From: an uncultured Eubacteriales bacterium | GTDB taxonomy: Bacteria; Bacillota; Clostridia; Oscillospirales; CAG-382 | Direction: 5' to 3' | Length of the DNA: 19,222 nt | NCBI GenBank assembly: GCA_934444485.1 | Contig: CAKSCN010000026.1 | Span: 1 to 19,222 of the forward strand | In this document: in pieces, positions 14,442 through 19,222 of the stretch | How positions within the stretch are numbered: position 1 is the stretch's first letter | Layout of the letters: each line of letters begins with the position of its first letter | Notes under the pieces: generated by a model | Database searches by the model: none | The model's input: only the letters and a program-made list of their open reading frames with translations | Told to the model about the DNA's origin: nothing | Made by a program: the position numbers and the translations under genes

Positions 14442-15232
14442 AAAAGTTTTTGTCGAAAGCATATATCTTCCTTGTGTTCTTCTTCCTCTATGCGCCGATT
14501 GCGGTGCTTATTGCGTTCTCCTTCAACGAGGGAAAGGGACGTGTGTGGACGGGCTTTACATTTAAGTGGTACGGCGAGCTTTTCCGTGACGAGCAGATCC
14601 TCGGCGCATTCGGAAACACCCTCCTTATCGCTCTTGTAGCGTCGGTTGCCGCAACGCTTCTCGGAACGGTTGCCGCCATAGGCATACACAACATGAGGAA
14701 AAAGGGGCGCACTCTCATCAAGAACATAACCTACCTTCCGATACTCAACCCTGAGATTGTGACGGGTATTTCACTCATGATTCTCTTCACGCTCTTCAGA
14801 CTTACTCCCGGCTTTTTGACGATAATTCTTGCGCATATAACCTTCAGCGTGCCGACGGTCGTGTTCAGCGTACTGCCGAAGCTCACGCAGATGAACAACA
14901 GCGTATACGAGGCGGCTCTCGATCTCGGCTGCAACAACGTTCAGGCGTTCCGCAAGGTGGTTGTGCCCGAAATAATGCCGGGTATCGTGTCCGGCTTCCT
15001 TATGGCGGTGACATACTCGATTGACGACTTTGTCATAAGCTATTTCACGGCGGGACCCGACTCTCAGACGCTCCCGATAGTCATCTATTCCATAACGAGA
15101 AAGCCGATGACCCCTAAGCTCAATGCGCTTTCCACCATAGTTTTCGTAATTGTTCTTGCAATACTTCTCATAGTCAATGTAAACTCGACCAACAGCGAGA
15201 AAAAGAAGATGAAGAAAGCGGCGAGAATCTGA
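14438..15232 (+). CDS. potC: PotC, polyamine ABC transporter permease
   Basis: This 264-residue permease has the typical N-terminus AYIFLVFFFLYAPIAVLIAFSFNEG, several hydrophobic segments and the EAA loop EAALDLGCNNVQAFRKVVVP (about 159-178). DDFVISYFTAGP is characteristic of PotC-type proteins. It overlaps potB by four bases (ATGA), which implies translational coupling and equal subunit amounts. The C-terminus is short and lysine-rich. It precedes potD by 31 bases. Confidence 0.92.
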   Translation: MKKFLSKAYIFLVFFFLYAPIAVLIAFSFNEGKGRVWTGFTFKWYGELFRDEQILGAFGNTLLIALVASVAATLLGTVAAIGIHNMRKKGRTLIKNITYLPILNPEIVTGISLMILFTLFRLTPGFLTIILAHITFSVPTVVFSVLPKLTQMNNSVYEAALDLGCNNVQAFRKVVVPEIMPGIVSGFLMAVTYSIDDFVISYFTAGPDSQTLPIVIYSITRKPMTPKLNALSTIVFVIVLAILLIVNVNSTNSEKKKMKKAARI

Positions 15233-15263
15233 TCTCACACTCTTTTTGAAAGGAAAATGTCAA

Positions 15264-16499
15264 ATGAAGAAAATACTCAGCTTTATTTTTGCGGCTCTTG
15301 CTGCCGTTTCTCTCACCGTTTCCGCTCCCGTTTGTGCGGCGGAGGACACAACAGACGTAAACGTCATTGACGAGTCGTACTACGAAAGCTTCCGTGACAA
15401 GGGAATAACTCTTAACGTCTACAACTGGGGAGAGTACATCTCCGACGGTACGGACGGAAGTCTTAACGTAATAAAAGCTTTCGAGAAGATCTCCGGAATA
15501 GACGTAAACTACACCAACTATGCAACCAACGAGGACCTTTACGCAAAGCTTTCCGTGGGCGCAACGTCGGTTTACGATATCATTATCCCCTCCGACTACA
15601 TGATAGCCAAGATGATAGACGAGGATATGCTTGAAAAGCTTAACTTCGATAATATCCCCAACATCGACCTTATCGCCGACGAATACAGATACAACGACTT
15701 TGACCCGAACTGCGAGTACTCCGTTCCCTATACATGGGGTACCGTCGGCATAATCTACAATAAGGCAAAGGTAACAAAGCCGGTTGACAGTTGGGATATC
15801 CTCTGGGATACCGACTATGCCGGCAAGATACTCATGTTCTCGAACTCCCGTGACGCTTTCGCAATTGCCCTTGCAAAGTGCGGGTACTCTCTCAACACTA
15901 CCGACGAGAACGAGATAAGAGAAGCGGAGGCGGCTTTACGTGAGCAGAAGCCCGTCGTACAGAACTACGTAATGGATCAGGTGTTTGACAAGATGCGTCT
16001 TGAGGAGGCGTGGATCGCACCTTATTATGCCGGCGACGCTCTCACGATGATGGCGGATAACCCGAACCTTGCTTTTGCATACCCCAAGGAGACCGTGAAC
16101 TTCTTCATCGACTCTATCTGCGTACCGAAGGGTTCAAAGAACAAGGACGCCGCAGAAGCGTTCATCAACTTCCTTTGTGAACCCGAGGTTTCCGCAGCAA
16201 ACTGCGAGTATATCGGATATTCCACTCCGAATACCGGCGCAATGGAGCTTCTCGACGAGGAGGTTGTCAATAATCCCATAACCTATCCCGACCTTTCCGA
16301 AATGAATGTCGAGAGCTTTATCAACCTGCCCCGTGAGACAAACGAGCTTCAGACGGAGCTTTGGAACGATATAGTGATAGGTATCGAGAGCAGCGGCGGA
16401 ATGTGGATGTCGATTGTCGGCGTTATTATCGCTCTTGCACTTGTTATTCTCATAATTCTTCTCAGAGTGAGAAAGGCAAAGAAGAAGCAGATGTATTGA
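15264..16499 (+). CDS. potD: PotD-like polyamine-binding protein with C-terminal membrane anchor
   Basis: This 411-residue solute-binding protein starts at ATG 15264 after GAAAGGA; an in-frame TTG at 15246 lies upstream of that site. The signal peptide (about 1-24) ends SAPVCA-AED. The Cys there does not sit in a normal lipobox (A-P-V-C), so signal peptidase I cleavage is more likely. The mature protein begins the PotD fold with LNVYNWGEYISDG and contains IIPSDYMIAKM, PYTWGTVGIIYNK and PSVP-like FFIDSICVPKGS. Unusually, about residues 377-402 form a membrane segment (WMSIVGVIIALALVILIILL) followed by a basic tail, so the protein is probably held to the membrane at its C-terminus instead of by a lipid. 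It is the last gene of the operon and ends at a strong terminator. Confidence 0.9.
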   Translation: MKKILSFIFAALAAVSLTVSAPVCAAEDTTDVNVIDESYYESFRDKGITLNVYNWGEYISDGTDGSLNVIKAFEKISGIDVNYTNYATNEDLYAKLSVGATSVYDIIIPSDYMIAKMIDEDMLEKLNFDNIPNIDLIADEYRYNDFDPNCEYSVPYTWGTVGIIYNKAKVTKPVDSWDILWDTDYAGKILMFSNSRDAFAIALAKCGYSLNTTDENEIREAEAALREQKPVVQNYVMDQVFDKMRLEEAWIAPYYAGDALTMMADNPNLAFAYPKETVNFFIDSICVPKGSKNKDAAEAFINFLCEPEVSAANCEYIGYSTPNTGAMELLDEEVVNNPITYPDLSEMNVESFINLPRETNELQTELWNDIVIGIESSGGMWMSIVGVIIALALVILIILLRVRKAKKKQMY

Positions 16500-16539
16500 T
16501 GCCGAGACGCATAACTTCGTTTAATAACGTATAATTTAA

Positions 16540-16568
16540 GGGGGAGCTTCGGACTCCCCCCATTTTTT
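16540..16568 (+). terminator. potABCD terminator
   Basis: GGGGGAG (16541-16547) pairs with CTCCCCC (16553-16559 region) around CTTCGGA, followed by CATTTTTTATG. The strong GC stem and T-run about 40 bases after the potD stop make a classic intrinsic terminator. Confidence 0.88.
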
Positions 16569-16670
16569 ATGCGTATTTTGCGGAAGATAGAGCGCATTTT
16601 CCGATTGACTCCGCACCGCACACGGCAGCCTCATAAAACCTCGGCTTTTACCGCAGAACCTCCGGACTAC

Positions 16671-16760
16671 GCACCGCAAAATCATTGAAGAAAAGCGACC
16701 TTAGGAGCTTTTCAACGTCCATTCTCCATTCTCAATTCTCCATTTTTACTAATTCTCCAT
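16671..16760. repeat. dispersed repeat with heptad tract, copy 2, merging into the recG 3' end
   Basis: It matches 2197-2267 in order: GCACCGCA, ATTGAAGAAAAGCGA, a stem arm GCTTTTC, CAACG, then heptads ATTCTCC, ATTCTCA, ATTCTCC (16721-16741). A degenerate unit follows, and then one more ATTCTCC at 16752-16758, inside the last codons of recG. The hairpin loop is longer than in copy 1. No transposase is associated. Confidence 0.7.
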
Positions 16761-18851
16761 TTCTTCGCCGAGTTTCGTTTTTCCGCTCAGTACGTCCTTT
16801 GCAATCTCACGTGTCCTTTCGACAAGCTCCATATCTGTCATGAGGTTCGCCACCCTGAAACGAAAGTCGCCGCTCTGCCGCTTGCCGAAAAACTCACCCG
16901 GTCCCCTTATTTCAAGGTCGCTCTGCGCAATTTTGAAGCCGTCGGACGTTCCGCATATTACACGAAGCCTCTTTGCGGCAACAGATGTGTTGGTCTTGAG
17001 AGGTTTTCCCGTGAGCGAGGGAGACATCAGCACGCAGTATGACTTGTGAGAACCTCTGCCGACTCTGCCCCTCAATTGATGAAGCTGCGAAAGTCCGAAG
17101 CGTTCGGCATTTTCGATTATCATAAGTGTGGCGTTGGGGACGTTTACTCCCACCTCAACCACCGTCGTCGAAACGAGAATATCTGTCTCACCCTCAAAAA
17201 AACGGCGCATGATGTCCTCTTTTTCGTTGGGTTTAAGCTTTCCGTGAAGAAGTCCCACGCTGTAAGAGGGAAAACGCTCACGCAAACGCTCCGAACACTC
17301 CGTGACATTGGCAAGTGCCGCCTTTTCTCTGCCGATAATGTTTTCATCGTCGTTTTCTATCATCGGACAGACCACGTATACCTGCCGACCCTCGTCAACG
17401 TGCTTTGCAATAAAGGCGTCGAGCCGCTCACGGTATTCCTCGCCAACCGCAAAGGTGTCAACCGTCTGCCGTCCCGGAGGCATTTCGTCAACTATCGATA
17501 TGTCAAGGTCGCCGTAAAGCATCATGGCGAGAGTCCTCGGTATAGGCGTCGCCGACATTACAAGCATATGAGGTTTGAGTGCGGACGTGTCGTTTACACT
17601 CTCCTTTGACGAAAGCCTGTCACGCTGTTCGACGCCGAAACGGTGCTGTTCGTCGGTAATCACAAGCGACAGCGACGAGAAAACCACGTTCTCCTCTATA
17701 AGTGCGTGCGTACCCACAATAAAATCTATCTCGCCCTCACGCAAAAGGTGAAGTATTGTGCGTTTCTGCGACGCTTTTGTGCTGCCTGTCAGAAGTGCGG
17801 AGCGAATACCTAGTTTTTCAAACAGATCGTAAAGCGATTTGTAGTGCTGTTCCGCAAGAATTTCCGTCGGTGCCATCATGGCGCTCTGCCGACCCGAGGA
17901 CGCAACCGCATACACGGCAGCAGCCGCAATGAGTGTTTTTCCGCAGCCGACGTCGCCCTGAACAAGCCGCTTCATGGGGTGATTGCATTCGCCGTCGCCT
18001 CTGTTCATGTCCGAAAGCACGTCCGAAATCGCTCTTTTCTGCGCACCGGTGAGAGGAAAATCAAGCATTGACTCAAATTTTGCCGTGTCGGCGCAGTCTA
18101 TACGAAACGACGACGCTTTTTCACGGTTTTGCTTTATGCCGAGAAGCTTAATCTGAAAGTCGAGAAGCTCGTCAAACGCAAGACGGCGCACGGCGCACGC
18201 AAGATTCTCCTCGTCCGAGGGAAAGTGTATGCCGTGCAGTGCTTCGCAAAGAGTGCAGAGATCGTTCTCGCAGCGGATATTATGAGGAAGAGTCTCGAAC
18301 TTGGGGTCGTCGTAAAGAGAAATTGCCTGACTTACCGCATTGCGGAGTATCTTCTGCGAAAGACCGGCCGTCAGCGAATACACGGGGAGTATGTCACGAA
18401 GCGGCTTGCCGTCGTAAATAAGCTCATAGTCTGGCGATACAAATTCCGGGACACCGTGCGAAGCGGAGCTTTCCGAAACTTTGCCGTATATCCGCAGGCG
18501 GCGGCCGACGGTGAGCGTGCTGCCAATATAATTGTTGTTGAAAAAGGTGAGCGTGCAGACTCCCGTTTCGTCACGGCAGGCTATGCGCTGTATGCTCTTC
18601 GGCGACGACGCCGATCTCTGCGGAATTCTCGCCGTGCGGCAGGGATTTGCAACTTCGACGATAACAGACGCAAGCTCACCCGGAACGAGGTCGGATATTT
18701 TTTTTGTATTTCCTCGGTTTTCGTACCTAAAGGGGAAATAATACGCAAGGTCGGAAGCCGTGACAACGCCGAGCTTTTTGAATAGCTTTTCACGGACGCC
18801 GCTTATCATATGAAGCGCACTGACAGGCGACGAAAAGGTTAATTCGTTCAT
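16749..18851 (-). CDS. recG: RecG, ATP-dependent DNA helicase
   Basis: This 700-residue helicase remodels stalled replication forks and Holliday junctions. The start is ATG 18849-18851 (MNELTF), about 28 bases after the predicted transcription start; the frame is open further upstream but that part is AT-rich and not protein-like. The wedge/OB domain covers about 55-180. Walker A GDVGCGKT is at 299-306, the DExH box is DEQH at 400-403, then ATPIPRTLA, and the RecG-specific GRVGRG motif stands in the second helicase lobe. Length fits the family. The last residues M-E-N and the stop are encoded by ATGGAGAATTAG, which matches the unit of the neighbouring heptad repeat. Confidence 0.96.
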   Translation of the reverse strand: MNELTFSSPVSALHMISGVREKLFKKLGVVTASDLAYYFPFRYENRGNTKKISDLVPGELASVIVEVANPCRTARIPQRSASSPKSIQRIACRDETGVCTLTFFNNNYIGSTLTVGRRLRIYGKVSESSASHGVPEFVSPDYELIYDGKPLRDILPVYSLTAGLSQKILRNAVSQAISLYDDPKFETLPHNIRCENDLCTLCEALHGIHFPSDEENLACAVRRLAFDELLDFQIKLLGIKQNREKASSFRIDCADTAKFESMLDFPLTGAQKRAISDVLSDMNRGDGECNHPMKRLVQGDVGCGKTLIAAAAVYAVASSGRQSAMMAPTEILAEQHYKSLYDLFEKLGIRSALLTGSTKASQKRTILHLLREGEIDFIVGTHALIEENVVFSSLSLVITDEQHRFGVEQRDRLSSKESVNDTSALKPHMLVMSATPIPRTLAMMLYGDLDISIVDEMPPGRQTVDTFAVGEEYRERLDAFIAKHVDEGRQVYVVCPMIENDDENIIGREKAALANVTECSERLRERFPSYSVGLLHGKLKPNEKEDIMRRFFEGETDILVSTTVVEVGVNVPNATLMIIENAERFGLSQLHQLRGRVGRGSHKSYCVLMSPSLTGKPLKTNTSVAAKRLRVICGTSDGFKIAQSDLEIRGPGEFFGKRQSGDFRFRVANLMTDMELVERTREIAKDVLSGKTKLGEEMEN

Positions 18852-18886
18852 TTTGAACCGCTTTCCTGTAGTTTGGTATACAACAT

Positions 18887-18915
18887 ATTGTATCATAAAA
18901 TAATGAAAATTGCAA
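18887..18915 (-). promoter_or_regulatory. recG promoter
   Basis: On the minus strand TTGCAA (complement of 18910-18915) and TACAAT (18887-18892) are 17 bases apart. The transcript would start about 28 bases before the recG ATG. Confidence 0.6.
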
Positions 18916-19001
18916 GCTTGTAATTTATACACATTTTTAACGACATGAATTGACGCATATTTGTAAAAAACATAGAACATCAAAAAAGTTGGCGAAAAGT
19001 G

Positions 19002-19030
19002 TTGACAAAAGGGGAAAGAAGTGGTATACT
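19002..19030 (+). promoter_or_regulatory. strong promoter P1 of a tandem pair (rRNA-operon-like)
   Basis: TTGACA (19002-19007) and TATACT (19025-19030) are separated by exactly 17 bases. ACACAAGTCGCCGAAAGCG follows. The A-rich tract upstream (18982-19000) could serve as an UP element. No gene starts between it and P2. Confidence 0.85.
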
Positions 19031-19119
19031 ACACAAGTCGCCGAAAGCGAGAGGAAATTTGAAAAGACGGTTTAGGGAAAAAGAAGTTGAAAAAACTTCA
19101 AGAAATTTTCTAAAACCCC

Positions 19120-19148
19120 TTGACAAACGGAAAACTTTGTGATATAAT
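19120..19148 (+). promoter_or_regulatory. strong promoter P2 of a tandem pair (rRNA-operon-like)
   Basis: TTGACA (19120-19125) and TATAAT (19143-19148) are perfect consensus boxes with a 17-base spacer. ACAAAGGTCGCTGCAAAACG follows, similar to the start region after P1. The -35 boxes of P1 and P2 are 118 bases apart. Paired perfect promoters with no nearby start codon are typical of rRNA operons. Confidence 0.88.
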
Positions 19149-19222
19149 ACAAAGGTCGCTGCAAAACGACAGCCACGGAAAAGAGCGAATGAAAAACAAG
19201 AGCTTGAAAAAAGTTGAAAAAA

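Noticed and set aside
15264..15350. Lipobox in PotD
   Set aside because: The Cys is preceded by A-P-V, which does not fit the usual L-(A/S)-(G/A)-C pattern, and a C-terminal membrane helix offers another anchor.
16721..16760. CRISPR-like array from repeated ATTCTC units
   Set aside because: The units are seven bases long with no spacers, and no cas genes are nearby. It is a simple tandem tract.
18852..18983. Extended N-terminus of RecG
   Set aside because: The upstream in-frame codons are AT-rich and cover the predicted promoter. The start at 18851 gives the normal RecG length.

Overview
The window looks like chromosome from a gut-type anaerobic Clostridia, probably near Oscillospiraceae/Ruminococcaceae. 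The grounds are Gram-positive-style ribosome binding sites (AAAGGA, GGAGG), frequent TTG/GTG starts, near-consensus sigma-A promoters, roughly even base composition, and fermenter-type sugar and polyamine gene sets. This placement is inference; no 16S or marker phylogeny can be run here. No phage, transposase or CRISPR array is visible.

Layout. (1) 1-93: the end of an unidentified gene. (2) 94-1600: paired hairpin terminators, then a minus-strand cluster of three small membrane/lipoprotein genes (1496 to 235). Each carries a version of the IGGADGPT motif known from the Na+-binding site of oxaloacetate-decarboxylase-type beta subunits. The first gene seems to start at ACG. (3) 1600-2400: about 800 bases without a convincing gene, packed with short perfect hairpins and repeat elements. 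(4) 2434-5947: a minus-strand operon with an enolase-superfamily sugar-acid dehydratase-like protein, an intracellular GH10-like glycosidase and an SDR oxidoreductase. It is divergent from an AraC-type regulator across a compact control region at 5948-6083. (5) 6084-12145: a tightly packed plus-strand run of AraC regulator, DUF5131 protein, MscS channel, SGNH hydrolase, GH32 fructosidase and PfkB-family kinase (fructokinase-like), closed by a terminator. (6) 12192-16568: phased 10-bp repeats, a strong promoter, a structured leader and the potABCD polyamine transporter operon with its terminator. The binding protein has an unusual C-terminal membrane anchor. (7) 16671-18851: a second copy of the dispersed repeat running into the 3' end of recG (minus strand). 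(8) 18852-19222: the recG promoter, and on the plus strand two tandem near-perfect promoters of the kind that precede rRNA operons, suggesting an rrn operon just beyond the window.

Together these genes suggest intracellular handling of imported plant oligosaccharides: fructans through GH32 and the kinase, acyl groups through the SGNH hydrolase, and a sugar-acid or xylan-related substrate through GH10, the dehydratase and the SDR. Polyamine uptake and housekeeping repair lie alongside. The most novel-looking items are the IGGADGPT small-protein cassette with its ACG start, the three-way-junction leader before potA, and the AraC/GH10-like/dehydratase/SDR locus.
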